In this document: positions 26,275 through 35,636 of the stretch, piece after piece | Layout of the letters: each line of letters opens with the position of its first letter | Position numbering within the stretch: the stretch's first letter is position 1 | Assembly (NCBI GenBank): GCA_910586125.1 | Contig: CAJUHP010000004.1 | Coordinates: 1 to 64,000, forward strand | Length of the DNA: 64,000 nt | From: an uncultured Lachnospiraceae bacterium | Lineage (GTDB): Bacteria; Bacillota; Clostridia; Lachnospirales; Lachnospiraceae | Direction of reading: 5' to 3' | The notes under the pieces: model-generated | Database searches by the model: none | What the model saw: the letters and a program-made list of their open reading frames with translations, nothing else | Told to the model about the DNA's origin: nothing | Translations under genes and position numbers: made by a program

Positions 26275-27116
26275 GTTTTTGCTTCCTCCAGCGTGATCCG
26301 CCCCAGACGCCCGTCACGAAAATCATCCAAAAACAATCTGGCTGCCTTCTCTCTGTCCGGTTCGCCGCCTTTTCCCACGCATCCTCTGGCTATGGCAATC
26401 TGTTCCAGCGTCTTCCAAACATCTCCTTCCGGATCGGCTTTGTACCTCTCCTTTAGAACCTGCGGTTTTTCCCTCTGTAAAAAAGCTGTCACAAAGCCGC
26501 ACAGCTCGGTCAGATCCAGAATATTATCGTTGATGGAGCCGATTGCCGCCAGGCGAAGCCCCACCTGCGGATCTTCAAATTTCGGCCATAAAATCCCTGG
26601 CGTATCCAAAAGTTCCACATTCTTATTCAGGCGAATCCACTGATTTCCCTTGGTTACGCCGGGACGGTTTCCTGTCTTCGCCGCCGCTCTTCCGGCAAAG
26701 GTGTTGATAAATGTCGATTTGCCCACGTTGGGGATTCCCACCACCATGGCCCGCACCGGACGGTTCAAAATGCCGCGGCTGCGGTCCCTCTCCCTCTTCT
26801 TGCTGCAGGCTTCCTCGATCTTTGCATGAACCGTTTTCATGCTGTTTTTTGCCCTGGCATCCAGAAGGACGGCATAATACCCCTTAGCCTCAAACCATGC
26901 CTTCCAGGCCGCTGACTGATCCGGGTCTGCCAGATCGCTTTTGTTCATCAAAATCAGCCGCGCCTTTCCCTGGCCCAACCGGTCGATATCCGGATTTCTG
27001 CTGCTTAGCGGTACACGGGCATCCACCAGCTCGATGATCAGATCCACCAGCCTGCAGTCCTCCTGCATATTTCGTTTTGCCTTGGTCATATGACCGGGAT
27101 ACCATTGTACATCCAT
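26271..27116 (-). CDS. rbgA: Ribosome biogenesis GTPase RbgA (YlqF)
   Basis: RbgA is needed for late 50S assembly. It is a circularly permuted GTPase (281 aa): G4 NKSD comes first, then G1 GIPNVGKS, then G3 DTPG, with the N-terminal WYPGHMTKAKR signature. The C-terminal helical domain is intact. It sits between two signal peptidase genes, with rnhB downstream, an arrangement I know from Firmicutes with rplS nearby. Confidence 0.96.
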   Translation of the reverse strand: MDVQWYPGHMTKAKRNMQEDCRLVDLIIELVDARVPLSSRNPDIDRLGQGKARLILMNKSDLADPDQSAAWKAWFEAKGYYAVLLDARAKNSMKTVHAKIEEACSKKRERDRSRGILNRPVRAMVVGIPNVGKSTFINTFAGRAAAKTGNRPGVTKGNQWIRLNKNVELLDTPGILWPKFEDPQVGLRLAAIGSINDNILDLTELCGFVTAFLQREKPQVLKERYKADPEGDVWKTLEQIAIARGCVGKGGEPDREKAARLFLDDFRDGRLGRITLEEAKT

Positions 27117-27181
27117 CGCCCTTTTCCGCCTTTCTCCTTCCGTCTGGCCAGACGTCTGACCTGAAAGGAATTCTTTGATTT

Positions 27182-27751
27182 TTACGGAGGACCGATCTGC
27201 CCCAGATCTTTAAAAGGAGCAATCCGAAACCAGATGCAGCCCCGGATCTCCTCCCGCCTGACATTGCCGATATTGGCAAAACGGCTGTCCTCGCTGCTGT
27301 CCCGGTTATCGCCCAGGACAAAGTATTCGTCGTCTCCCAGCGTGACCGGCTCTGCTGCCAGACCGCTCAGAGTGACATGGGAAAGTCCCTCGGCTATAAG
27401 CGGTTTCCCATTGATATATATTGTTTCATTTATAATCTGCACCGTCTCGCCGGGCAGACCGATCACGCGCTTGACATAGGCTTTCGCCGCGCTGTCATTT
27501 TCCTTTTCAAAAACAATCACATCAAACCGGACAGGGTCCTGAAACTGATATTGGACTTGATTAATCAGAACAACGTCCCCGGCTGCCAGCTCCGGTTCCA
27601 TGGAATGGCCTGTGACCGTCACTCTCTCGCAGAAGAACAAAACCATAAAAGCGGCCAGGACCGCCACGGCTGCCAGATCTGTGATCCAATAGATCGCGCT
27701 GCGCAGCAGGTTGGTTTGTCTGCTCTCCCGATTCAATTCTCTGTAATCCAT
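27182..27751 (-). CDS. Signal peptidase I (second copy)
   Basis: The 189-aa protein has a membrane helix (DLAAVAVLAAFMVLFF), the catalytic Ser in GHSMEPEL, the Lys in YVKRVIGLPGE and the GDNRDSSEDSR box. MDYREL at 27751 is chosen as start (AAAGGA upstream); an upstream Met lacks a site. The N-terminus differs completely from the copy at 25669-26274 and lacks its Arg cluster, while the catalytic boxes are close, so the two may have distinct clients. Confidence 0.92.
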   Translation of the reverse strand: MDYRELNRESRQTNLLRSAIYWITDLAAVAVLAAFMVLFFCERVTVTGHSMEPELAAGDVVLINQVQYQFQDPVRFDVIVFEKENDSAAKAYVKRVIGLPGETVQIINETIYINGKPLIAEGLSHVTLSGLAAEPVTLGDDEYFVLGDNRDSSEDSRFANIGNVRREEIRGCIWFRIAPFKDLGQIGPP

Positions 27752-27897
27752 GCCTCTGCATTCCTTTTGTACTCTAAAACAATGTATGCGCATACGAGCA
27801 CCCCATATGCAAGGTGCTTCGCATAGTAAATGAATCCAACGGGGTTCTGCACAGCATTTCTGTGAGAAACCTCCTATAAATTCTTCTATGAAAACAC

Positions 27898-27934
27898 AAA
27901 GGGGGCAAGTACGTAGCCGTATCTGCCCCTTGAT
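27898..27934 (-). terminator. rplS terminator
   Basis: A GGGGCA...TGCCCC hairpin with inner pairs and a T-rich tail lies 12 bp past the L19 stop. Confidence 0.75.
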
Positions 27935-27945
27935 TCCCTTACTGC

Positions 27946-28293
27946 TTATCTGACAACTTCTTTTACCTTCGCGCTCTTACCGGCTCTCTGTCTCAGGTAA
28001 TTGAGCTTAGCTCTTCTGACCTTACCTCTTCTGACTACCTCGATCTTCTCAATCCGGGGAGAATGTACCGGCCAGGTTCTCTCTACGCCCACGCCGTTGG
28101 AACTCTTTCTTACGGTGAACGTCTCGCGGATTCCGCCGTTCTGCCGCTTCAGCACAGTCCCTTCAAATACCTGAACTCTCTCTCGGTTGCCCTCACGGAT
28201 CTTGGCATACACCTTCACGGTGTCGCCCACGTGAAACGGCGTGATTTCCGCCTTCAACTGTGCGTCTTCAATACTCTTGATAATGTCGTTCAT
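27946..28293 (-). CDS. rplS: 50S ribosomal protein L19
   Basis: This is a large-subunit protein at the 30S interface (115 aa). Family motifs include FHVGDTVKVYAKIREGNRER, QVFEGTVLKRQ, and the C-terminal RRGKVRRAKLNYLRQRAGK. The ATG at 28293 follows CAGGAGG. It has its own promoter and a ~75-nt leader just after ftsZ. Confidence 0.97.
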   Translation of the reverse strand: MNDIIKSIEDAQLKAEITPFHVGDTVKVYAKIREGNRERVQVFEGTVLKRQNGGIRETFTVRKSSNGVGVERTWPVHSPRIEKIEVVRRGKVRRAKLNYLRQRAGKSAKVKEVVR

Positions 28294-28375
28294 GTGTGAC
28301 CTCCTGCTTATTTGGATGTTCGTAAATACCTTCTGTACCAGAGGACCATCTCTCTTCATACTTCACAACTGCGAT

Positions 28376-28404
28376 AGTTTATCATATTTCCAGAAAAAAT
28401 GCAA
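28376..28404 (-). promoter_or_regulatory. rplS promoter
   Basis: -35 TTGCAT (28399-28404) and an extended -10 (TGA-TAAACT, 28376-28384) are spaced 17 bp, directly downstream of the ftsZ stop. The ~75-nt leader (28294-28370) can pair TTGTGA with TCACA near the ribosome site. An L19 autoregulatory leader is possible but unproven. Confidence 0.6.
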
Positions 28405-28413
28405 GCATTTTCT

Positions 28414-29586
28414 CTACTTCTTCTTCTTTGGCTGCTGCAGGAACTTTGGCACATCAATGGATTTCGTCTCAATATTGCTCTTCCAGGTCGGTACGCTGGC
28501 ATCCAGGCTGCTGAAAGTGGGCCGTTCCCGCTCTTCCGGCTGGGGCGGGGCATAGCGGGGCACCACCTGCGGCTGTACCTTTGGTTTGTAATTGAAACCA
28601 GCCATGGCGGAAGCCAGCGGCACTTCCTCTTCATGCTGTTCCAGCCCTGTCGCAATAACCGTAATGCAGACCTCGTCCTCGGCGCTCTCGTCATACATGG
28701 CGCCGAAGATAATATTCGCGGACTCGCCGGACAGCTCCTGCACATAGCTCGCCGCCTCGTTGGCCTCCACCAGGCCAATATCGCCTGAGATATTGATAAT
28801 TACATGCGTAGCGCCCTCGATGGTCGTCTCCAAAAGCGGGCTGGAAACCGCCTGCTTCACCGCCTCGATCGCCTTATCGTCGCCCTTGGCCTGTCCGATC
28901 CCGATATGCGCGATTCCCTTGTCGATCATAACGGTACGAACATCGGCAAAATCCAGGTTGATCAAGCCGGGGACATTGATCAGATCCGTAATGCCCTGCA
29001 CGGCCTGCTGGAGTACCTCATCCGCTTTTTTCAGCGCCTCCGGCATTGTGGTACGCCTGTCCACAATCTCCAGAAGACGGTCGTTGGGAATCACAATCAG
29101 CGTATCTACATTTTCCTTTAACTTATCAATACCGGACAGTGCGTTGGTCATGCGCGTCTTCGCCTCGAAACGAAACGGTTTCGTCACAACACCCACCGTC
29201 AAAATACCCATGCTCTTAGCCAGGCCGGCAATCACAGGAGCCGCGCCGGTACCAGTACCGCCGCCCATACCGCAGGTGACAAAAACCATATCGGCGCCCT
29301 TCATGGCCGCTGACAATTCCTCTGCGTTTTCTTCCGCCGCCTTCTCGCCGATCTCCGGCTTCGCTCCGGCGCCCAGCCCCTTGGTCAGCTTCTCACCGAT
29401 CTGAAGCGTGGTGGGAGCTTTGCATAACTGCAGTGCCTGCTTATCCGTATTGATCCCGATAAACTCCACCCCGCAGATATTCTCCTCTATCATCCGGTTC
29501 ACTGCGTTATTTCCGGCGCCGCCGACTCCAATTACAATAATCTTTGCTGAACTGTCCGATCCAGCCGCTTTAATCTCCAACAACAT
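28414..29586 (-). CDS. ftsZ: Cell division protein FtsZ
   Basis: FtsZ is the tubulin-like GTPase that forms the division ring. In the 390-aa protein the GTP-binding start IIVIGVGGAGNNAVNRM and the tubulin signature GGGTGTGAAPV are present, with the T7 loop NLDFADV. A variable linker precedes the C-terminal anchor peptide IDVPKFLQ, ending in a run of Lys. ATG 29586 has AGGAGG upstream. No ftsA follows ftsQ here, as is usual in this group. It has its own promoter. Confidence 0.97.
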   Translation of the reverse strand: MLLEIKAAGSDSSAKIIVIGVGGAGNNAVNRMIEENICGVEFIGINTDKQALQLCKAPTTLQIGEKLTKGLGAGAKPEIGEKAAEENAEELSAAMKGADMVFVTCGMGGGTGTGAAPVIAGLAKSMGILTVGVVTKPFRFEAKTRMTNALSGIDKLKENVDTLIVIPNDRLLEIVDRRTTMPEALKKADEVLQQAVQGITDLINVPGLINLDFADVRTVMIDKGIAHIGIGQAKGDDKAIEAVKQAVSSPLLETTIEGATHVIINISGDIGLVEANEAASYVQELSGESANIIFGAMYDESAEDEVCITVIATGLEQHEEEVPLASAMAGFNYKPKVQPQVVPRYAPPQPEERERPTFSSLDASVPTWKSNIETKSIDVPKFLQQPKKKK

Positions 29587-29697
29587 GCCGATAGTTTCCT
29601 CCTGACTCCCTATCCCATCGCAAACGGAACAGACATACTGCCCTGTATCCATCCCATCGCTCTTCTTTTTATCCTCTGCATTTTTTTACATGACACC

Positions 29698-29726
29698 ATC
29701 ATATTCTATTTTCCAGAAAAGTTCAA
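29698..29726 (-). promoter_or_regulatory. ftsZ promoter
   Basis: -35 TTGAAC (29721-29726) and -10 TATGAT (29698-29703) have a 17-bp spacer in the 176-bp gap between ftsQ and ftsZ. Confidence 0.6.
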
Positions 29727-29762
29727 GATGCAGTTTGGTATTTTTCGCAAAAACTTTTCGAC

Positions 29763-30596
29763 TTATCCCGGATTTTCCGGTTCCGGTGCCTCAGAAGATT
29801 CCTCCAAAGGCTCCTGTACTGCCGGTTCCGGGAGGGAAGAGGCTTCTGTCTCCTCCGTCATATCCCGGATAAAAGGATAGGCCGGATTCATCGCCGTCCG
29901 ATCATATTTCTCCAGATGCAGCGTTCCCGAAAGGTTCTTTAGCTCTCTTAACATACCTGTGAGCTCCGCCATTTTATCCTCCATATCGGATTTATCTCCC
30001 AGAAGAACACGAATCCCGCCAATAAACAGCGTGGCATCAAAACGGCTGTCAAAATAAACCTTGTCTACCGGAATTTCATATTTACGGATCATCTGCGTCA
30101 AATTTAATATCTGAGTAAACGCGGTCTCGTTTTCCACCGGAAGCGGCTTGTACAGCACAATATACTCAAAACTCAGCCCCGTAATCTGCGGAACACCCTC
30201 CCAAGTCTCATTGGAACTCTCCACAATGGTTCCGTCTTTGTCAAAATACATGTGGCTTCCCATATAATCTACATATCCGATAATATTTTTCTCATAGACG
30301 GTCAGATGCACTTCGTTGATGCCCGAAAACTCTATGGTATAACCGGCCAGAAAAGGAATTTCCTTTCTTTTGCCGAATCGGTAATTCAGCCAGGCATAAA
30401 GGTAATTTTTTTCTACAGGATCTTCAAAAATATAGCTGGCCAGTTCTTCCTCCGTGTAGAACTCGCAGCCGGAAACCGTGATCGTCTCGATGCGCAGACT
30501 CCATAAAAACAGGAAAAAGAGCGCGACCGGAAGCAGAACGTACAAGACCGTCCTTCGTTTTTTCTTCCTCTCTCCTGTCTGCGCTCTTTTCGCCAT
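29763..30596 (-). CDS. ftsQ: Cell division protein FtsQ/DivIB
   Basis: This is a bitopic divisome protein that joins FtsL and DivIC at mid-cell. The 277-aa protein has a basic cytoplasmic N-terminus, one membrane helix (VLYVLLPVALFFLFLW), a POTRA domain starting ETITVSGCEFYTEEELASYI, and a beta domain; the C-terminus is Glu/Pro/Ser-rich (EPAVQEPLEESSEAPEPE). It lies 13 bp downstream of murA, with a CAGGAGG site. Confidence 0.9.
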   Translation of the reverse strand: MAKRAQTGERKKKRRTVLYVLLPVALFFLFLWSLRIETITVSGCEFYTEEELASYIFEDPVEKNYLYAWLNYRFGKRKEIPFLAGYTIEFSGINEVHLTVYEKNIIGYVDYMGSHMYFDKDGTIVESSNETWEGVPQITGLSFEYIVLYKPLPVENETAFTQILNLTQMIRKYEIPVDKVYFDSRFDATLFIGGIRVLLGDKSDMEDKMAELTGMLRELKNLSGTLHLEKYDRTAMNPAYPFIRDMTEETEASSLPEPAVQEPLEESSEAPEPENPG

Positions 30597-30609
30597 ACTT
30601 TCCTCCTGC

Positions 30610-31896
30610 TCAGCCTACTGCCCGGCTCTCTTCTTTGGTCTTTGTTCCCACCCGTCGAACCTCTGCCCCCAGCTTCCTCAGATTGTCTGCAATATCCTCA
30701 TATCCGCGATCCACATGACCGCAGTCTTTTACCACAGTCCATCCTTTCGCCGCCAGTCCGGCCACAATCAGAGCCGCTCCGCCCCGCAGATCTCTCGCTC
30801 TCACCGTACTTCCGGACAGCCCTGCGCCTCCCTTCACCACCGCACAGTTATCCTTTACCGTGATGTCGGCTCCCATGCGCAAAAGCTCTGCCGCCGTCTC
30901 AAACCGCCCTTCAAAAATTGTTTCCCGCAGCCTGCTCTCCCCGATGCCGCAGCACAGCACGGTCAGAAGAACCGACTGCATATCCGTGGGAAACCCCGGA
31001 TAAACTTCCGTCTCCAGATAAGGGATCGCCGTCAGATTTCGTGGAGCCGACAGGTGAATGCAGTCGTTCTCTGTCATAATCTGACAGCCGCATGCCCTGA
31101 GTGCCCGCAGCGTTGCCTCCATATAGTACACCGGTACATCGGTGATGCGGATATGCCCGCCTGTGACCGCAGCCGCAGCCAGATATGTGCCCGCCGCAAT
31201 CCGGTCCCCGCAGACCCGGTACACCGGATCGTTTTTGCTTTTTTGTCCCCGCAGGCAGATCGTATCGGTTCCGGCTCCCTTTGTCTCTATGCCCATACAT
31301 TCTAAAAAACGGCAGAGCTCCACAATCTCCGGTTCCCTGGCGCAGTTTCGTATCACAGTCTCTCCCTCGGCGCCTGCCGCCGCCATCACCGCATTCTCCG
31401 TAGCGCCTACGCTCGGAAAGCAAAGCCGCAGCTCGCAGCCGTGACAGTGATCGGCTTTGGCCTCAATCCGATCTCCCTCCTCCTTGACCGTGATGCCCAG
31501 ATCCCGCAGCAGCTTTACATGGTAATCTACCGGCCGTTTTCCGATGGAACACCCTCCCGGATAATGCGTTACAGCCTGGCCCAAACGCGCTACCAAAGGA
31601 CCCAAAACCATGATGGAGGAACGCATTTTCTGCACATAATCCAGCGAAATTTCACACGAATCCAGACAGGAGGCATCAATCTGCATCTCCCGCCCTTCCC
31701 GGTATACCTTCGCCCCCAGCTTTCTAAGAATTCCCACCATGCAGTCCACATCCTGAATACAGGGGACATTTAACAGTGTTGTCGTGCCTCTATGCAAAAG
31801 CGACGCTGCCATCATAGGCAGAACCGCGTTTTTGGACCCCTGGGCCGCCATCTCACCATACAGAGGAATTTTTCCCAGGATTTGTATGTCGTTCAA
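30610..31896 (-). CDS. murA: UDP-N-acetylglucosamine 1-carboxyvinyltransferase
   Basis: MurA is the first committed step of peptidoglycan synthesis: it transfers enolpyruvate from PEP to UDP-GlcNAc and is the fosfomycin target. The 428-aa protein has the substrate motif QGSKNAVLP, the fosfomycin loop YPGGCSIGKRPVD with the catalytic Cys, and GFPTDMQ with the catalytic Asp. The start is TTG 31896, backed by GGAGGG at good spacing and by the family N-terminus. It lies within the division cluster. Confidence 0.95.
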   Translation of the reverse strand: MNDIQILGKIPLYGEMAAQGSKNAVLPMMAASLLHRGTTTLLNVPCIQDVDCMVGILRKLGAKVYREGREMQIDASCLDSCEISLDYVQKMRSSIMVLGPLVARLGQAVTHYPGGCSIGKRPVDYHVKLLRDLGITVKEEGDRIEAKADHCHGCELRLCFPSVGATENAVMAAAGAEGETVIRNCAREPEIVELCRFLECMGIETKGAGTDTICLRGQKSKNDPVYRVCGDRIAAGTYLAAAAVTGGHIRITDVPVYYMEATLRALRACGCQIMTENDCIHLSAPRNLTAIPYLETEVYPGFPTDMQSVLLTVLCCGIGESRLRETIFEGRFETAAELLRMGADITVKDNCAVVKGGAGLSGSTVRARDLRGGAALIVAGLAAKGWTVVKDCGHVDRGYEDIADNLRKLGAEVRRVGTKTKEESRAVG

Positions 31897-31946
31897 TTTA
31901 TTCCCTCCATACTTTTTTCTACTGTTATCCTATGTATCTAAGATTG

Positions 31947-33137
31947 TCAGTGTTCCATGGTGATCCGGTTGGATACGCCCAGAGCCATTCCCATCTCTGC
32001 CATCAGAAACAGCACCGACGTACCGCCATAACTGATAAACGGAAGGGAAATACCCGTGTTGGGGATGGAGTTGGTGACAACAGCTACATTCAATATAACC
32101 TGAACCGCAATGTGGGCCATGACTCCTACCACGATCAGGGCGCCCAGCAGATCCGGCGCATTGTTGGCAATTACCATAAATCGCCAGATCATAAACAAAA
32201 ACAAAAGAATCACACAGAGAGCGCCGAACAGCCCCAGTTCCTCACAGATAATGGAAAATACCATATCATTCATCGCTTCCGGAATAAAGCCCAGTTTCTG
32301 AATGCTCTCCCCCAGCCCCCGGCCGAACAGCCCGCCGGAACCGATGGCGTAAAGCCCCTGCAGCACCTGCCAGCCGCCGGACTGCGGATACGCTTCCGGG
32401 TTTTTCCAGACCTCGATGCGCTCCAACTGATAGGCTTTCAAAATCTTCAGATCCACCAGCTTCTCCCCGTACTCTACAAAGAGAAAAGCGGCCAAAAACA
32501 CGCCCAAAACCGTCAGAAAATAAATGCCCTTTTTCTTGCTTCCCACAAAGCACATCAGAAACGCAATTCCCGCAATGATAATACCGGAGCTTAGATTTTT
32601 CATACCGACCAGCACAAACGGGGGCAGCGTCAGAGCGACCGCCAGCCCTAACCCCCGCCAAGTGTCAATCTTTCGGCCGATTTTATCAATCAATGCCGCC
32701 AGTGTCAAAATCACTGCGATCTTTACGAATTCCGCCGGCTGAAAGGACAGCGTCTCCGTCACGCCCAGCCAGCGCTTCTGACCGTTTAATTCGATGCCCA
32801 GCGGCGTAAAATTTGTCAGTATCATCATTACAACCGCAGCGACATAGGCTAACCCGGTCAGCTTTATATACTTATGATAGTCCATCTTGGACACAATAAT
32901 CATTCCCACCAGCCCAGCGGCGGCAATCATCCCCTGCCGCTTGCAGTAATACAGGGAATCTCCCTTTTTTAGCTGCGCGGAGTAGGAGGAACTGCTGTAT
33001 ACAATCAGCAAACCAAAAATGCAGACAAAAATAATAACGGCCAACAAACTGTAGTCATAGAAACGTTTTGCCTTGTGTTTCGCTGTCTGTCTCTTTCCCA
33101 CAGTCTGTCTCCTCTCTCTTTTTCGATTTCGTTTCAT
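31947..33137 (-). CDS. ftsW: FtsW/SpoVE family peptidoglycan polymerase
   Basis: This is a SEDS glycosyltransferase working with a class B PBP. The 396-aa protein has a basic N-terminal tail and about ten membrane helices; family motifs include GLLIVYSSSSY, ELNGQKRWLG, SFQPAEFVKIAVIL, and ISLPFISYGGTS near the end. It may serve division or spore cortex (SpoVE); sequence alone does not separate these. The ATG has only a weak GAAGA site, 25 bp after murD. Confidence 0.93.
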   Translation of the reverse strand: MKRNRKRERRQTVGKRQTAKHKAKRFYDYSLLAVIIFVCIFGLLIVYSSSSYSAQLKKGDSLYYCKRQGMIAAAGLVGMIIVSKMDYHKYIKLTGLAYVAAVVMMILTNFTPLGIELNGQKRWLGVTETLSFQPAEFVKIAVILTLAALIDKIGRKIDTWRGLGLAVALTLPPFVLVGMKNLSSGIIIAGIAFLMCFVGSKKKGIYFLTVLGVFLAAFLFVEYGEKLVDLKILKAYQLERIEVWKNPEAYPQSGGWQVLQGLYAIGSGGLFGRGLGESIQKLGFIPEAMNDMVFSIICEELGLFGALCVILLFLFMIWRFMVIANNAPDLLGALIVVGVMAHIAVQVILNVAVVTNSIPNTGISLPFISYGGTSVLFLMAEMGMALGVSNRITMEH

Positions 33138-33161
33138 ATGGCAGTCTTCAAAAAATACAGG

Positions 33162-34517
33162 CTAAAGTCTCTGCACCAGCTCTTTGAATTTCCGGCCCCG
33201 CTCCTCATAATTCGCAAACATATCCCAACTGGCGCAGGCCGGGGATAACAGTACCGCGTCTCCGCGATCCGCATAGGCTACCGCCACGGAAACCGCCGTA
33301 TCCAAATCGGTGGCAAAGACAAAGTCCTCAAAGCCCATCCGCCTGGCCGTGGCCGCAATGGCGGGCGCTGTCTCCCCGATCAGAATCAGGCGCTTAACCC
33401 GGCCCGGAAATTCCGAGATCCAACTCTCATAGCCGCCCCCCTTATCATAGCCTCCGCCGATCAGGATCGTCGGACGTGTCATCGCCCGGATCGCATTGAT
33501 CGAAGCATCCGGATTCGTTCCCTTGGAATCGTTGTAATAAACGACTCCCTGAACCTCCCGCACAAACTCAATGCGGTGTTCCACCGCCTGAAACTGCGTG
33601 CAGGCCCGGCGGATTTTCTCCATGGGCACACCCATTTTCCGGCAGATCCCCACCGCTGCCATCACATTCTCATAATTATGCCGTCCTAAAAGGTTTAGCT
33701 CCTCGGTTTTGCAGACAACCTCTTTGTCTCCCTCCAGTTCGCTGACAATGGCGCCGTCTTCCAGATACAAACCGCCTGCCACTGGTTGCACACTGGAAAA
33801 AAAGACGGTCTTCGGACTCTGTTTCCCCTCTCCGAAACGGCGCAGAACAGCATCCTCATAATTTAAAATACACCAGTCATTCTCTCTCTGATTTTTCGTA
33901 ATGCTTTCCTTGACTCGTATGTATTCCTCCATCGTCCCATGGCGGTTTAAATGGTCCGGCGTAACATTCAATATCGCGCTGACGTTAGGGTGAAAGTCCA
34001 GAATGCTCTCTAGCTGAAAACTGCTGATCTCGGCCGCTGTCACGCTGTCCTCTGTCAGCGCAAGCGCTTTGGAGGTATACGGCGTTCCGATATTCCCCAC
34101 CACACTGACCGAGTCGTATTCCTCACTCAAAATAGCGCCGACCAGCGCTGTCGTTGTGGTCTTTCCATTGGTGCCTGTGATCGCGGCGATCCGTCCCTTC
34201 CCATACCGGTATGCCAATTCAATCTCGCTCCAGATAGGGATTTCCTGCTCCTTTAGTTGTTCTACAAAGGGAGCGGTCAACGGAATTCCCGGGCTGATTA
34301 CACAAATCTTAATCTGCCGGATCACTTCCCCGGACAATTCTCCCAACACAACCGGGATCTTTCCGGCTTCTCCCAATTCTTCACGAATCTTCTCTTCCTG
34401 CAGACTTTCGCTGCCGTCGTAGAGAATCACACCTTCTCCTGCCTGGTGCAAAAGCACAGCCGCCGCGATGCCGCTGACACCGGCGCCAGCCACCAGATAT
34501 TTTTTCTTTAGGTCCAT
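33162..34517 (-). CDS. murD: UDP-N-acetylmuramoyl-L-alanine--D-glutamate ligase
   Basis: MurD adds D-Glu to UDP-MurNAc-L-Ala in the cytoplasm. The 451-aa protein has an N-terminal Rossmann-like domain (LVAGAGVSGIAAAVLL), the ATP loop ITGTNGKTTTTALV, LNVTPDHLNRHGTMEEY and the C-terminal VYYNDSKGTNPDAS. GGAGG supports the start. It lies between mraY and ftsW. Confidence 0.96.
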   Translation of the reverse strand: MDLKKKYLVAGAGVSGIAAAVLLHQAGEGVILYDGSESLQEEKIREELGEAGKIPVVLGELSGEVIRQIKICVISPGIPLTAPFVEQLKEQEIPIWSEIELAYRYGKGRIAAITGTNGKTTTTALVGAILSEEYDSVSVVGNIGTPYTSKALALTEDSVTAAEISSFQLESILDFHPNVSAILNVTPDHLNRHGTMEEYIRVKESITKNQRENDWCILNYEDAVLRRFGEGKQSPKTVFFSSVQPVAGGLYLEDGAIVSELEGDKEVVCKTEELNLLGRHNYENVMAAVGICRKMGVPMEKIRRACTQFQAVEHRIEFVREVQGVVYYNDSKGTNPDASINAIRAMTRPTILIGGGYDKGGGYESWISEFPGRVKRLILIGETAPAIAATARRMGFEDFVFATDLDTAVSVAVAYADRGDAVLLSPACASWDMFANYEERGRKFKELVQRL

Positions 34518-34608
34518 CTCCTTACCTCCGTCCGGTCCTCTGCCGGACCGTTTTCTATGAAAGTTTCATCGCCGCAGAAAGTCGGCTTTTTCGCTGGCAC
34601 GTGCAGGG

Positions 34609-35565
34609 TCAAATCCCCAGATAAGCCACCAGGCACAGCAGGGCCGTCACGATAGAAAATACCGTTACCACACGGGTCTCCGACCAGCCGCACAGCTCAA
34701 AATGATGATGGATCGGCGCCATTTTAAACAGACGCTTTCCCTTTGTCGCTTTAAAATACCCCACCTGCAACGCCACCGAACACACTTCCACCACATAGAC
34801 CAGCCCAACCAAAAGAATGATCAGAGGCATATGCAGCATAAAGGCCGATACCGCCACAAAACCGCCCAAGGCCAGAGAACCAGTATCTCCCATAAATACC
34901 TTGGCCGGATATACATTGAACAAAAGAAATCCAAGCAGGCCGCCCGCTGCCGCTCCCGTCACCGGAGCAATCTCATTGCCCTCGCCCAAAGCTACCACAG
35001 TAAAAAACGTGGCCACTAAAACCGTGACGCTGGAACACAGGCCGTCCAGCCCGTCTGTCAGATTCACACCGTTGTCCGTAGCCAACAGAGCAAAGAGAAA
35101 GAAGGGAACAAACAGATACCACGGCAGAGTCACCGTGAGTCCTACAAACGGAATAAACATGGTGGCCCCGCCCTCCAAAACTTCCAGAAAATAATAGCAC
35201 AGGACGCCGGATACCAGAAGCTGTCCAAACAGTTTCTGTTTTGGATTCAGCCCTTCGGAGCGCTTCATGACAATTTTAATGTAATCATCCAGAAATCCCA
35301 CGATACCAAAACCGGCCATGGCAAACAAAATGGGAAGAATATCCGGAAAGTCTTTTATATAGAAGAAAGAGGTACAAAGCACACTGGCCAGAAACACAAT
35401 ACCGCCCATGGTCGGCGTGCCGGATTTCTTCAAATGCGTCTGCGGTCCGTCGTCGCGGACCTGCTGACCAAATTTCAGACGCCGCAGAAAAGGGATCACA
35501 ACAGGACACAGCACGGCGCTGATCACAAAAGAAATCAATATAGCCACAATTGTTTCGCGTATCAT
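34609..35565 (-). CDS. mraY: Phospho-N-acetylmuramoyl-pentapeptide transferase
   Basis: MraY makes lipid I by moving phospho-MurNAc-pentapeptide to undecaprenyl phosphate. The 318-aa polytopic membrane enzyme has GTPTMGGIVFL, the Asp-rich FLDDYIKI, NLTDGLDGL, GDTGSLALGG and the family HHHFEL motif near the end. GGAGGG precedes the ATG. Confidence 0.96.
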   Translation of the reverse strand: MIRETIVAILISFVISAVLCPVVIPFLRRLKFGQQVRDDGPQTHLKKSGTPTMGGIVFLASVLCTSFFYIKDFPDILPILFAMAGFGIVGFLDDYIKIVMKRSEGLNPKQKLFGQLLVSGVLCYYFLEVLEGGATMFIPFVGLTVTLPWYLFVPFFLFALLATDNGVNLTDGLDGLCSSVTVLVATFFTVVALGEGNEIAPVTGAAAGGLLGFLLFNVYPAKVFMGDTGSLALGGFVAVSAFMLHMPLIILLVGLVYVVEVCSVALQVGYFKATKGKRLFKMAPIHHHFELCGWSETRVVTVFSIVTALLCLVAYLGI

Positions 35566-35636
35566 ACGAATATCCCTCCATACTCTTTCGTTTGGAACCG
35601 TTCCTTGCAGTAGTATACGCCCTTCCCGTCAAAGAA

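Noticed and set aside
29587..29697. 30-codon frame in the ftsZ leader
   Set aside because: No ribosome site, and it overlaps the untranslated leader after a clear promoter; no conservation can be judged.
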